A DNA stretch of 64,000 nt from Steinernema hermaphroditum (Eukaryota; Nematoda; Chromadorea; Rhabditida; Steinernematidae): positions 7,998,001-8,062,000 of the forward strand of contig CM059625.1 of assembly GCA_030435675.1 (NCBI GenBank). Direction: 5' to 3'. This document shows positions 43,430 through 53,995 of the stretch, piece by piece. The notes under the pieces were generated by a model. That model worked only from the letters and a program-made list of their open reading frames with translations. It did no database searches and had not been told where the DNA came from. Numbering within the stretch: the stretch's first letter is position 1; every line of letters begins with the position of its first letter. The position numbers were made by a program, and so were the translations under genes.

Positions 43430-44241
43430 CTAGCAGCACTTCCTTGACGGAGTCGGATCGTCCTCGACGACGAGAATGTTGCGATTGCGACGAGTAGAGA
43501 CGGAAGGCGACTCTACTCCGCTTGAGATTGCCATCTTCTTTCGTTCGATCATCACTAGACACCATTTTTGGTATTGAGGCATCTCTTTGAGTGACTCACA
43601 TTTGGTGACTTGATCGAAAACTGCAGAAATGCCCAGGTTCTCCTTGGCCGATGTCTCCGAGTATTGGGCGCCAACTGAATCCGCATATCTATAACAGAAA
43701 AAAGCATTTCAACATTGAGAGATTGTGGTTACTCCTTCGCCGCAGAGCTCTCGATGACCCGTTCGCGTTCCAGATCAGTTTTATTTCCGATGATCATCAG
43801 AGTCACAGAATCCTTTAGCATTCCTCGCAACTCCTTAACCCAAACTTTCACCTAAAATTTCTCTTCTGCGCTTTTGAATGAATGTCGTTTGTTACTTTTT
43901 CAAAAGATCGCTGGTCAGTTATATCGTAAATTAATAGTGCTCCTTGACTGTCTCTGTAGTACATTGGACCAAGGGCATGGAATCTTTCTTGTCCAGCGGT
44001 ATCCCAAATATTTAGATCAACGTAGTTTCCATCAACCATGACTTTTTTCGTTAGACATGCAGCCTTCAATGTTCTTTACAAGTGGCACCAGAACAGAAAG
44101 TAATACCTGCACAGTCGATAAATGCCTCGGGCTAAATTTGTTCTCGACGTACCGAAGCATTAATGATGACTTTCCAACCGCACCTTCTCCCAATAACACC
44201 ACTTTGAACTTATAAGGTGCTGACGTTGTAGCTCCTTCCAT
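43430..44241 (-). CDS. RAB21: Rab21 small GTPase
   Basis: An endosomal Rab that controls early-endosome traffic and integrin recycling. Exons start at ATG 44241 and join across introns of 43-50 nt. G1 is GEGAVGKSS. Switch I runs into the intron junction STVQ|AACLTKK (family TLQASFLTKK). G3 is WDTAGQERFHALGPMYYRD, G4 is GNKTDLERER and G5 is ETSAKEN. The tail has VSTRRNRNILVVEDD and ends RKCC at the stop (43430-43432), so two terminal cysteines can be geranylgeranylated. Human Rab21 ends CCSSG, so this form is CC. The GHALGP-type switch II and the LTKK segment distinguish Rab21 from Rab5 and Rab22. The cyclophilin H gene lies 267 nt upstream in the same direction. Confidence 0.95.
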
Positions 44242-44508
44242 CCTCCAATGGGAATACCAATGAATTACGGCACAACAACGACCTTCAAAAATGCGTACAA
44301 CTGTTTACAAAGCATTCTTAACCGAAGATCGGCTGGGTTGCAACACATAAATTACGAGCACTCGCAAAGCCACATGATTTACTACAGAACGGAAAAAGGC
44401 ATCGCACAGCTGAATAAATATTCTAACTGCCGATTACAGATGAGACCTCTTCAAACCGTAGAACAAAGGAAAAACGTAACAAGATAAATACAACGAAGAC
44501 ACCCGTTC

Positions 44509-45190
44509 CTATAATTCACCGCATTGATCAATGACAATAGGAATTGTGGGCTTATTGGCCTGTCCGACTGGAGCGTTTTCGATTTTGCGCACTGTTAAGA
44601 GTCCGTCGAGCACCTTTCCTGAAATGAAACTATTGGAGAATGCGGATAAAACAATGTCTTACCAAAAATTACATGCTTGCCATCCAAAAAGTCGCATTTG
44701 GCACATGTCACAAAGAACTGACAACCATTGGTATCAGGACCAGAGTTAGCCTGAAATGGTCAAATAAGATGATGAAAGACAAGACACCAAACCATGCTTA
44801 GAAGACCAGGAGCGTCGTGCTTAAGCTGGAAGTTTTCGTCACGAAATTTCGATCCATAGATGCTGGTCAATCCAGTTCCGTCACCCTGTACAATTCACGG
44901 TATTCCAGTCAATTCAGGGATAAACGTACATTTACAAAATCGCCTCCTTGAATCATAAAGTCTTTGATGACACGGTGAAACTGAGAGTTTTTGTATCCAA
45001 TAGGGTTTCCATCTTTTCTGAATTCCCCCGTGCAGAACTGTCGGAAATTTTCAGCGGTTCTAGGGGCAACATCAGCGTATAACTCCATAATGATGGTTCC
45101 GATAGGGGCTCCTCCAGCAGACATCTCAAAGAACACAATAGGATTATCAGGATGACGTAGCTGTTCTGCGTATCGGTCGTAATCTGTCAT
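44509..45190 (-). CDS. PPIH: Peptidyl-prolyl isomerase H (cyclophilin H)
   Basis: A spliceosomal cyclophilin of the U4/U6 snRNP that isomerises proline peptide bonds. Four exons join with introns of about 42-46 nt. The protein starts [20 protein letters not shown], including the N-terminal extension typical of PPIH and its plant and fungal homologs. Catalytic and cyclosporin-site residues are present: [15 protein letters not shown] (Arg, Phe), [14 protein letters not shown] (Gln, Phe) and the [16 protein letters not shown] segment, with Leu where many cyclophilins have Trp. It ends IDQCGEL at 44509. Length is about 177 residues, as in the family. An acceptor-like GGTGCTTTCAG lies 13 nt before the ATG, so the mRNA has a spliced or trans-spliced leader. 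Confidence 0.95.
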
Positions 45191-45940
45191 AGCTGCTCGA
45201 TATCTGAAAGCACCAGAAACAGTTAGGTCACGTTTTACAAATATTAAACGACAGTGTGATGTGATAAACGACCAAAAAAGCATCGAAAAGCAGGACATGC
45301 AGCGCATTGATTACGTCGCCCGGTGAAATATTTATATGCGTGGTAAGGTGATTAAATCAGCCGAAATAAACCGAAAACCACACAAAACAATGCCGGCAAG
45401 ATGTACCGGGAACTACTAAATCACAGATTGCGATAGACAAATGTGGAAGTTAATTATCAGGCGGTACAATGCTGCGCTCCCTTTCCCAGCATTCACAGTA
45501 AAGACAGTTCCATTAGAATGCGAAATAGAACAGTTTACACACTATCGATTAACACGAAATAAAAACTGCACAGTCGAAATAAACAAACTGCTGATGTGAG
45601 CAAACGGTTCGTGCGGAGAGAAGTGCGAGAAAGGCGGAACGTTGGCCGTAAGTCGCGAATTTCGTTTTGCGTTTCGTGCAAGCGACAATACGCGGTTTCA
45701 TGTCGCTGGTCTCGACACGAACTAACTGATATTTCATACACATTTTACAGTCGTTCCATAGAGATGATCTGCTTAATGTGGTGATAACTCTTGCAGTTTA
45801 TAGTCTCGCTTCACCACAAAATGTCATAATCTCTTCAGAAACAAAGAAGAGGCCGAACACAGTTGCATCACACTGTTGTCCCGAAGCGCCGTCTATTCGT
45901 AGCTCCTGGAGCTATGTGATGCGTCTGCCCTTCCACAATC
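45191..45940. other. Divergent promoter region between PPIH and SIN1
   Basis: 750 nt with no supported gene. Overlapping ORFs near 45535-45784 on both strands have no motif. It should contain promoters for both flanking genes. Confidence 0.5.
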
Positions 45941-48233
45941 ATGGCCTTTTTCGATCGAGATTGTCTCTTAGATTCCACACGACACATCCTACGCAGCGAG
46001 GACAGCACCAACGTCTGTTCGACGCTGCTTTCCCGTCCAACGAAGCAGTGCAGAGCGGGCGGACTCCCTTTAAACTTTCACAAGGACGTCGAAGAAGAGG
46101 ACTCGGATGGCAGTCTGGAATCTCAAGGATACTTGGTTAGCTTTTCACTTGCACATGATCATATGATGTTCTTCATATAGCTTGACTATAGCGATGGCAT
46201 TCAAATGGTGTCCACAGAAGACTCAGTGGAACAGAGGCTCAGCGAACGTTCAAAAACTTACGAAAGTGAAGCAGCGCCTCAACTTTGCACGGGTAACGTT
46301 ATTATGGAACCCCTAGAAGATGAATGTGATGGGGCCGAGGATGACCAGGAGGAGCCGTTTATGAGGCCGACTGAACTCCCACAGAGATCGTTGGCAGAAA
46401 TGTAAGCGTGAGTAGGTAATTGTGACGCTGTTCTGCTTTCAGCTTATTGGATAGGCTCGGCGAGACAAGTGAGGAGAACGAATTGCTACAATCTTTTGCG
46501 CATTTCGAGGCAACAGTAAGTAACTGATAATACCGAGCAATGTTAACAACAACAACCTTTAGGAAGGGACAACAGATGGACGCCAGTTCCTGATTCTCTT
46601 TCCTTTTGCACACTCAGAGAATGGCGGTGGTGTGAAGATAAAAATATCTGTCATTGGATCTACCATGGTAAAGGATTTCATTGGACTTTGCTGTCTGGTG
46701 TATAGCCGCTCAGGGAACGCTCCTAATTGGTAAGGCACACATGCTTCATTTGTGCGAGTGTTTTTTCTTCAGCTCTGACCCTAGCAATTATGAGCTATAC
46801 TTGGCTGACGAAAACTTCGATGTTGACACATTTCTGCCACCCCTCGATGAGAACAGGGCAATGATGGACTGCGGCTTTCCCACTTTAGCTTTACTTTCAA
46901 AACAAAATGGGTCCTGCAGTCAAACACACACCATCACCATGTAAGCTCCCTATGCAATCGGTAAAGTCAGCAACATACTTTTACAGTCATCTTGTAAACA
47001 AGTCAAAGTTCACCATCGAAGCATCTTCTCTGGATTTACCATTGCAGTGGCTGCTTGATGAAGCTCTCGTCATTAAACGAGACAAATCGAAGGGACATCC
47101 AAATGTCGGAGTCGGTAGGTTGCTCTCTCGCAACGGCCCAATAACTGATGAGCTCTATAGAACGAGAGTATATATTGGAAACTTTGGCCGGCCACAGAGT
47201 GCCATTGGAACTTACCAACACTATTGAATCGGTTAAAACTTTGGATTTTGTGTTGCTTCGGAAAAACAGTTCGCGAGGAGACTTAGCGACTTCTCGCACC
47301 TCATCCGATCCCAACTCCAGCGCGCCCGAGCTCGGAAGTTCGCCTTCCAAAAGTCCCAAAAGTAGAACTCCTGAATACAAACGCCAAGCCAGCACTCTGT
47401 GGGAAGACGTTCCGGATTTGGAACCATCCGATGATGTTTTGCGCCAGTATACTGTAGAACGGGTTCATCGTTTGAAGCCAAAGACGCATTCGTTACTTCT
47501 GTTCCGAGAAAACAGCTTGGAAATCGTTCCTCTCTCATCGGAACGTCGCCTCAACATTGTTCTACCACATTCAGCTGCGAAACCGTTGTCAATCGACTGG
47601 GACTACGTGGGCGGAGTTGAAATTGCGGAACGAACAAGCTGTTAGTTACCTTATCAATGGTATTTATATTGTAATGTCAACTACCTTTAGCTAAGCGAAT
47701 AATGAAGGTGGTCTGGCTTCCGGTACCAGACTCGCTCCACCAGTTCTTCACTTCCTGCAGCTCTTCTGATTTGCCGTCTCCCATCAGTCTTCAATTCCCT
47801 GCAATTGATTTTGAAGCGAACGATACTATGCTTCGACACGTGAGTTTTTTTGCGATCCTTCACGTATATTGTGCTCGACAATTTAGTTTTACGAAACGGT
47901 GAATTGGAAGACGCTGCAGTTGGAAGTTTCCGCCGAGGATGTGTTCAAAATAGCAAATGAGGTACCCAAAGCGGTTGCAGTCTGAGCTACTATGGTTTCA
48001 TTCAGATTAACGATATAGTTGAACCCCGAGATTCGAAAATACGGAGATTGTATCACCATTCGGGAGGCGGTTCCCGAAAACCAGGAGCAGTGTCAGATAC
48101 ATTCCTAGCTTCACTTTCGCCATCACTTTCTTCCTCAACACCCACAACGCCAGTGCCAAAAGCTCGGAAGAAGATTTCCATTGTGCCGGTTTTGACGAGA
48201 ATGCTCAGCAAACACGAACAGACCTCTACTTGA
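45941..48233 (+). CDS. MAPKAP1: SIN1 / MAPKAP1, subunit of TOR complex 2
   Basis: SIN1 recruits substrates such as Akt and SGK to TORC2 and targets the complex to membranes. ATG 45941 starts MAFFDRDCLLDSTRHILRS, like human MAFLDN...LAHIRQS. The CRIM domain is recognisable: EGTTDGRQFLILFPFA, VKDFIGLCCLVYSRSG, YELYLADENFDVDTFLPPLD and CGFPTLALLSKQ. A Ras-binding-like region follows (LDLPLQWLLDEALVIKRDK, then FVLLRKNSSRGDLA, close to human VRENSSRADG). The PH domain is near TVERVHRLKPKTHSLLLF and LSIDWDYVGGVEI, ending DVFKIANEINDIVEP. A serine/proline-rich tail stops at 48231-48233. Exons are separated by short introns. The phospho-inositide contacts of the PH domain are not resolved by eye. Confidence 0.92.
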
Positions 48234-49353
48234 TGCCCTCGAGGCATCTCTATCCATAAAACTTAGTTGCTCTCCGATTGTCCCCCACCTGATCTGCGCG
48301 AGAATACGTCAAGAGACTCACCCGAAAGGGCACAACCCGATTTGCGCATTGGTCTGACGGTCAGACCAATGCGCGAATGTCAGACTCTGACGTCCTTGCC
48401 ACCAGCGGCCAGCGTGCGTGAGGCACTCACTGTATATGCGGCTGCTCTGCTGAGAGCGAACGGTCGGACGACACATACACACGCGGCGTCCTAATTCCTG
48501 AGGACTAACCTGTCTCGCTCTTTTCTGTACTTGGTCGTCCGACTCACTCGCACTACAGCTACACTTCCAAAATAGGTCGACAACTGCGAACATCTTCCAC
48601 TCTCGGCGTTGTCCCGGTTCTTTTGACCGTGGCATGACAGTGTGCACCCCTCCCTTGATGTGCGCTAAGTGCTCGAAATTTCTTCGTTGTATTGCAACTG
48701 TATGGCGAGTTAGTGCGCTTCGAGTCTCGGGTAGTTTTGAATATTTCCGCCGATTAATACTGAGGAGTCGCGACAGCCAGAAACCGGTTGCCCTGTGATC
48801 CTCAACATTCGACCGCGGCGTGCGAGGCGATGTGCCCGAACATGGAAATGAAGGCCAAAAAAGACGATCAATGGTAGGAAATCATCGTGGCCTACTCGCT
48901 GATTGCGAGTGTGTGTGAGTGTCAGTCGGGTTGCGATCGCTGCGACTCGCCGTAAATCGGATCTCCTCTCTGGCAAGTGGGGTAAATCTGATATGAGAGA
49001 GGGGTTTGTCCGCCCAGTGGCCGTTCTCACCTCTTTTGGGGTCTGCGCCAATGTTTTGATGACCGAAACCGTCGGTCGGCCGGGTGTCATCACCATATAC
49101 CTGAAGCGTGGGGCAGTGCGGGATGATTAGGGGCGCGTCAGTGTAGGTTGGCCTTGGCGCGACCAGGGCCAGTAGTTCCCCTATCGAGTCGCATACATGC
49201 CCTTTGGGCAGAGAGTACGTGTACGCAACACGTATTAATCGGTCCCCTATTCACGTTATCCACAGTTTTTTCTCTCTATTGTGCTTTATCTGTGAATCGC
49301 GTTCTACAGATAGCGATAAGTGCTTTAGTCTCTACAATATTGCAGAATTATTC
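48234..49353. other. About 1.1 kb gap, no supported gene, contains a long palindrome
   Basis: GC-rich region with serine/arginine-rich shadow ORFs only. I specifically looked here for the missing N-terminal exons of PHGDH and found none. It holds the promoter of the zinc-finger gene and the palindrome at 48344-48374. Confidence 0.5.
48344..48374. repeat. Perfect 15-bp inverted repeat with 1-nt centre
   Basis: Left arm GCGCATTGGTCTGAC and right arm GTCAGACCAATGCGC are separated by one G. Three of the four bases outside the arms also pair. It contains a CCAAT/ATTGG core on each side. Confidence 0.9.
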
Positions 49354-50347
49354 ATGGCCTCAACAATAGAAACAGCAACAAATGCGGATACGTCATTGCT
49401 GCTTTCGTCGTTGTATGGCGCAATGGTGAAACCTGCGGAATCTGATCAGTCGGCCACTTCCTCCCCTCCCAGCACTTCCTCTCCTGTCGTCGTTCCCAAC
49501 GGCCGAGTAAAAACAAATTTCCTACCCTGCAAGCCGCAATTTGCTCCGTCAGGCTACGGTAGAATGGTACTGATATACGACAGCGTGTCGCATCCTGGCC
49601 ACCGAAGGGAGTTCGCCTACAAAACGCAGTTCACGAACATGTCTGGCTCGACTACTGTATACTACCGGTGCATGGCGTGTCGAGCACTGAGACATCGGCT
49701 GCAGCGCACGATGAGTCCCGACGAACTACCTGCAGTGCCATGCATCGCCGTCAAGAACGACCAGCTGATGAACGACCCCGACTACCCGGAGGCGAACAAC
49801 CACTTCTGCACACCGCCGACCATAGAGGAGTCGATGGCGCGGCAGAGGAACGGCTACGCGAAGCTGATGCGGAAACTTCGCGCGCAGAAGGGCCGCGAGG
49901 ACGTGCCCGGAAAGGGCGGTCTACCTCCCTTCGAGGCGGTGGAGTCGGCGAACCTGCTCCTCCAGCAGATCCAGTCGAACCTGTATGCAGCAGGCGAAGA
50001 CGCCGGTTCCGTGAAGATCGAGCCGGAGTCGGATGTGGAGCAGGGCGAGCAAGTGGCGGTGATGGACGTGAGCGTGAGCGCCAACGCGCGCCTCGAGGCC
50101 CTCGTGAAACTGGAGGAGGACCGGCATCATAAGATGAACGGCAGCGGGGTGGAGGAGAACAACAATCAGAAGGAGACGTCGCCCGTTGCCGCGGCGATCG
50201 TTCAGAGTCCAGTGCTCGGCGCTTCTGTCCTCTCCAACAAAGTTTCCGAGCTCTGGAGGGCACTGAGCAGACCCAAAGGCGTCTCCACTCACATCAAAGA
50301 CATCGTCGACAAGTTCATTGTCAACAACTGGGATCTCCCAGAAAATG
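49354..50347 (+). CDS. RYYR-CCHC / FLYWCH-like zinc-finger protein part
   Basis: From ATG 49354 (MASTIETATNADTSLLLSSL), preceded by a TATTGCAG acceptor-like site, a single long exon encodes a serine/proline-rich leader. A WRKY/GCM/FLYWCH-like finger follows: MVLIYDSVSHPGHRREFAY, then TTVYYRCMACRALRHRL, then a distant NNHFC. Its ligands read C-x2-C...H-x-C, with YYRC as in the nematode RYYR-CCHC zinc finger. Basic (MRKLRAQKGRED), acidic and helical regions follow, ending SELWRALSRPKG and NNWDLPEN. The exon is much GC-richer in third positions than its neighbours. If the following intron is retained, the frame ends after three more codons at TGA 50356-50358, giving a stand-alone 334-residue DNA-binding protein. 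If spliced, the frame enters PHGDH. Confidence 0.7.
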
Positions 50348-50392
50348 GTATAACCTGAAGCACGTTCAAATTGTTGCTTATTCTTATTTCAG

Positions 50393-51783
50393 TTGATAAC
50401 TATCGAAACATAGCCGAACTCGCATGCACGAGCATCCTCTCCTTAGCACGCCAAGTGCCTCAGGCAGCTGCTGATGTAAGGGCAGGTAATTGGAATGGCC
50501 AGGATTTCAAAAGTGAGGAAGTCTTCGGGAAGACATTGGCTGTTGTCGGCCTCGGTCGCATCGGACTCGAGGTGGCATCGCGGATGGCCGCATTCGGAAT
50601 GACCGTAATCGGATACGATGTGTTTGTGAGCCCTGAGGTACGGCAGCCTTGGCCTATGGCCTTCAGCACATTTTTCAGGCGGTGGCGAAGCGTGGAATTC
50701 GCTGGACACCACTGGAAGAGATCTGGCCCCAAGCGGACTATATCACCGTGCACGTGCCTCTGATCCCGCAGACGGCGAACATGATCAATCGCGAGGTGCT
50801 CGCGAAGTGCAAGAAGGGCGTCAAGATCGTGAACGTCGCGCGCGGCGGCATCGTGAATGAAGTGGACCTCGTGGAATCGCTGAACGCAGGACATGCCGGC
50901 GGCGCGGCCTTCGATGTCTTTGAACAGGTTGGTCCTCTCTCACTCAGGATACGGTAGCTTATCTCCGCTCGTAGGAACCTCCCACCTACCGTGAACTCGT
51001 CGACCATCCGAAAGTGATCTGCACGCCGCATTTGGGCGCCAGCACAATCGAGGCCCAGCAGCGCGTCGCCAACGAGATTGCCGAGAATATCGTCGCCCTC
51101 AACCAGGGCACCGGCCTTTTCGGAGCGGTACGGTAGCGTGGAGGGCCCTCTTCAGTAGTTCGTTTCAGCTGAACGCGTCCGCCGTCGCCGCCGTCCTCGA
51201 TGAGGCGAAGGCCGAGTTCGTGAAGACGGCCATTGCCCTCAGCAGGATCGTCGCTTCCCTCGCAGCCAACCCGAAGAACGTCGTCGTAAGATTCCCGTCG
51301 GCCGCCAGCGGTCTCAATCAAGCGCTCATCGCGGGTACGGTCGTTGGCCTGCTGCAGGCCAAGGGCAGCGCCGGCCTCAACCTCATCAACGCCGAGCTGA
51401 ACGCGAAGAAGGAAGGCATCCAAGTGACCGTCGAGCCGTCGAAGACAGGAGAACTCAGCGTTTCCGCCGGAGCGATCTCCATCTCGGGCTATCCTTCCCC
51501 CTCAGGAGCGATCATCTCCTCCATCAACGACAACAAAGTTCCTGTTCCCGTTGTTGCTACGGGTACAATTGCATTATCGGTTGGTCAGAGTGCTGGTTCC
51601 ATTGACACACTTAAGGTATTTGCATTTTTATTTAATTCTCTTTCTTTCACGTGTATTCTCTTTCAGGATAAATTACTGACGCAGTGTGGATTAATCGGCA
51701 GTGGTCACATCGCTGTTTTTGGCTCACTGGATCCACAAGAATTAGAAGAACTCTCCAAGAGATACTCAGTCATCCAATTCTAG
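50393..51783 (+). CDS. PHGDH: D-3-phosphoglycerate dehydrogenase (PHGDH), N-terminus missing
   Basis: PHGDH oxidises 3-phosphoglycerate to 3-phosphohydroxypyruvate, the first step of serine synthesis. Exons 50393-50637, 50679-50927, 50975-51127, 51169-51615 and 51667-51783 join in frame with introns of 41-51 nt. Seen in order are VDNYRNIAELACTSILSLAR, the NAD fingerprint VVGLGRIGLEVASRMAAFGM, PLEEIWPQADYITVHVPLIP, the active-site VARGGIVNE (Arg), FDVFEQEPP (Glu) and CTPHLGAST (His), then the regulatory C-terminal region ending SKRYSVIQF. All catalytic residues are present. About 100 N-terminal residues of the family (half of the substrate-binding domain, including GTGVDN) are absent. In their place a 45-nt canonical intron (50348-50392) links the zinc-finger exon in phase, predicting one 734-residue chimera. 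Truncation, true fusion or misassembly all remain possible. Confidence 0.88.
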
Positions 51784-52312
51784 GCGTTAGAATTCCATTA
51801 GCGCATAGATCTTTACGTAGATTTTACTATGATTTCTAACCTCTTCTCTTGCATTCCATCGTTTATGATCTTTTTGTATGTGGCAATGATTAAAGATTCT
51901 AACGACAAGGGTCAGCAGAAAGGAAAGTGATGCGTCAACATGGCAGAAAGCACGCAAGCCCCGCGATGTCTGGACAGGGCAGACAACAAACGTTGCACCA
52001 AAGCAGCTGATTGTCTGGGCACACTGGAAACAAAGCTTCCCCGTGCAGTTAGAAGCACATGGTGGAGGTTACCTATTTTCAGCACTTTCACTACTCGCCA
52101 TCCTTCCGCCGATCAATATAATTCGTTTTTCGCATTTACGTTATCATAGTCGTGAAATGCCGCGTTTTGTGTGCAGAAAAGTGATGAAAATCACGCGACT
52201 TTGTTGCAGACCAAAGTGGCGATCGAAGACGTGCGCCGAGTCATTTAGACGGCGGACGGTCTCGTGTGCGCTACCGTAAAGTTAGTAGCTGTTCGGTGCG
52301 GATTTTGGAAGA
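51784..52312. other. Intergenic gap between PHGDH and TMLHE
   Basis: 529 nt, same-strand neighbours. No exon is seen. It holds the PHGDH 3' UTR and the promoter of the next gene. Confidence 0.5.
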
Positions 52313-53932
52313 ATGCCACTCGTGAGCACTGCTCTGAATCTCGCAAGTTCAGCCACAAAGCTTTCGCTTAGACTATGCTCTTCTAAAGCGAGCAAAGTGC
52401 ACATCGCGTCAGCTACGGTACTGGGAAACGATGATCGATCAAAGTACATTCGTGTCCAGATCACAGGTGCCCGATCCATTGTTCATGCTTAATTTATGTT
52501 GATATTTAGAACGCGGAACTCTCGACATTCCGCTTGTGTGGCTGAGGGACCACTGCAGGAGCGCGCGGAACTATAATTGGGAGACGAATCAGCGAAAGTC
52601 GAGAGCTACGAATCTGTTTGCGAATTGTCGCCTGTCGGATACTCCGTAAGTGACGAAGTTCTTAGTGAAAAAAAAGTAAATTAAATTTGCAGAGATGCTG
52701 TGGTGCTCGACGAAAGAGAACAAATCCTCAAGCTGCGCTGGCGCGATGCGACACAGAGCGTTTTTACGTGGAATGAGCTGGTGCGGTGGACGCTGAAAGA
52801 GAGATGCTCACAGAACAATCAAGAACGACGAGGGATCACTCTATGGGACAGTGATTCACTCAAAGACGTGCCATCAGTGGGAGCGTAAGTGTTATAATGA
52901 GTTCGAACAGTGACCTAATGTTCACTTCTTCAGGAAAAACTTTGATTTCCCCGTATTTGCTCGTCTATTTGCGCGTTTTGGCGTGGCCTCAGTGAATGGA
53001 GTTGATTCGCGGAATGAAAAGGCGACAAAAGAGTTATGCTCGTCCATAGGACCCATCCAGGGAACATTCTTCGGCGACTTCTGGACGTTTTCTAATACGA
53101 GCGAGGAGCCCGGAGCAGTGAGTCCGAGCGACGTTCTGCATTTTAATTTGGAGAGTTTCTAGGAACGAAGGCACGATGATACCGCTTATAGTAATGAAGG
53201 AATCGGGCCGCACACCGATGGAACGTATTTCGATCAGACACCGGGAATTCAGGTTTCTTTTTGCGATGAGCGTTGGTGTGCTATTATTCATCATTCTAGG
53301 TGTTTCATTGTCTTAAGCCTGCGACGTTTGGAGGCGATACTATTCTTGTCGATGGCTTTGCCGCTGCAGAACAATTTCGCAAAGTCCATCCGAGAGAATT
53401 CGAAATTCTGCGCACCGTGCCACTGGAACATCACTACATTGAAAAAACTGCTGATGCGGAGAGTGAAAAAATTAAAATTTACTGTCGGTCGACATCGAAC
53501 ACTGTGATAAAACTCGACAAAACGGGAGCGTTATGTCAGATCAGGTAAGCTGTTCCGCCAACAAGCTAATATTATTTGAGCTTTTCAGATTCAATCCATA
53601 TGATCGAGCTCCAATGAAGTTTATGGGTCTAAACAACTCCGAGTCATGCGCACAGACCATCGAGTATTATGATGCCTACGAGAAGTTCTCGAATATGATG
53701 CACGATCCGCTCTACGCAGTTCAAATCTCACTACGTCCGGGCACCGTAATTTTCATTGATAACCATCGCGTTCTCCACTCTAGGACTTCCTTCGAGGTTG
53801 GTGCTCTAGTGTTAAACAGATAGGAAGTCAATATTTTAGGGTTCCCGCAAGATGTGCGGCTGCTACATGTCACGAGACAACTTCTGCGCTTATGCCCGAC
53901 CCGTTCTTTCAAAGACTTTCTCCGAGTTGTAG
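52313..53932 (+). CDS. TMLHE: Trimethyllysine dioxygenase (mitochondrial, carnitine synthesis)
   Basis: A Fe(II)/2-oxoglutarate enzyme that hydroxylates N6-trimethyllysine, the first step of carnitine synthesis. ATG 52313 opens a basic, Ser/Ala/Leu-rich leader with few acids (MPLVSTALNLASSATKLSL), which suits a mitochondrial presequence. The first intron is 43 nt (52467-52509), then TLDIPLVWLRDHCRSARNY. Iron ligands are in IGPHTDGTYFDQTPGIQVFH (His, Asp) and FIDNHRVLHSRTSFE (His). The matching TMLHE segments are FGGDTILVDGFAAAEQF, EFEILRTVPLEHHYIE and IRFNPYDRAPMKFM. The C-terminus MCGCYMSRDNF then ARPVL is the family ending, with TAG at 53930-53932. These features favour TMLHE over gamma-butyrobetaine hydroxylase. 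It converges on PANK4 with only 63 nt between stop codons. Confidence 0.95.
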
Positions 53933-53943
53933 ATTCATGTTTT

Positions 53944-53949
53944 AATAAA
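53944..53949 (+). terminator. Polyadenylation signal AATAAA
   Basis: AATAAA 11 nt after the TMLHE stop, inside the 63-nt space before the convergent PANK4 stop, so the two 3' UTRs are very short or overlap. Confidence 0.55.
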
Positions 53950-53995
53950 TGCATAAAACTCTCTTAAATACTTTAAAGTATAAACAACAAACAGT

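Noticed and set aside
49668..50292. Long arginine/proline/glutamate-rich ORFs on other frames and the minus strand
   Set aside because: Shadows of the GC-rich zinc-finger exon; they have no splice signals or motifs and the main frame explains the codon bias.
50348..50392. Reading the zinc-finger ORF only to its own stop and treating PHGDH as a separate gene
   Set aside because: Not excluded, but PHGDH would then have no start or N-terminus, while the 45-nt intron is canonical and in phase; reported as a finding instead.
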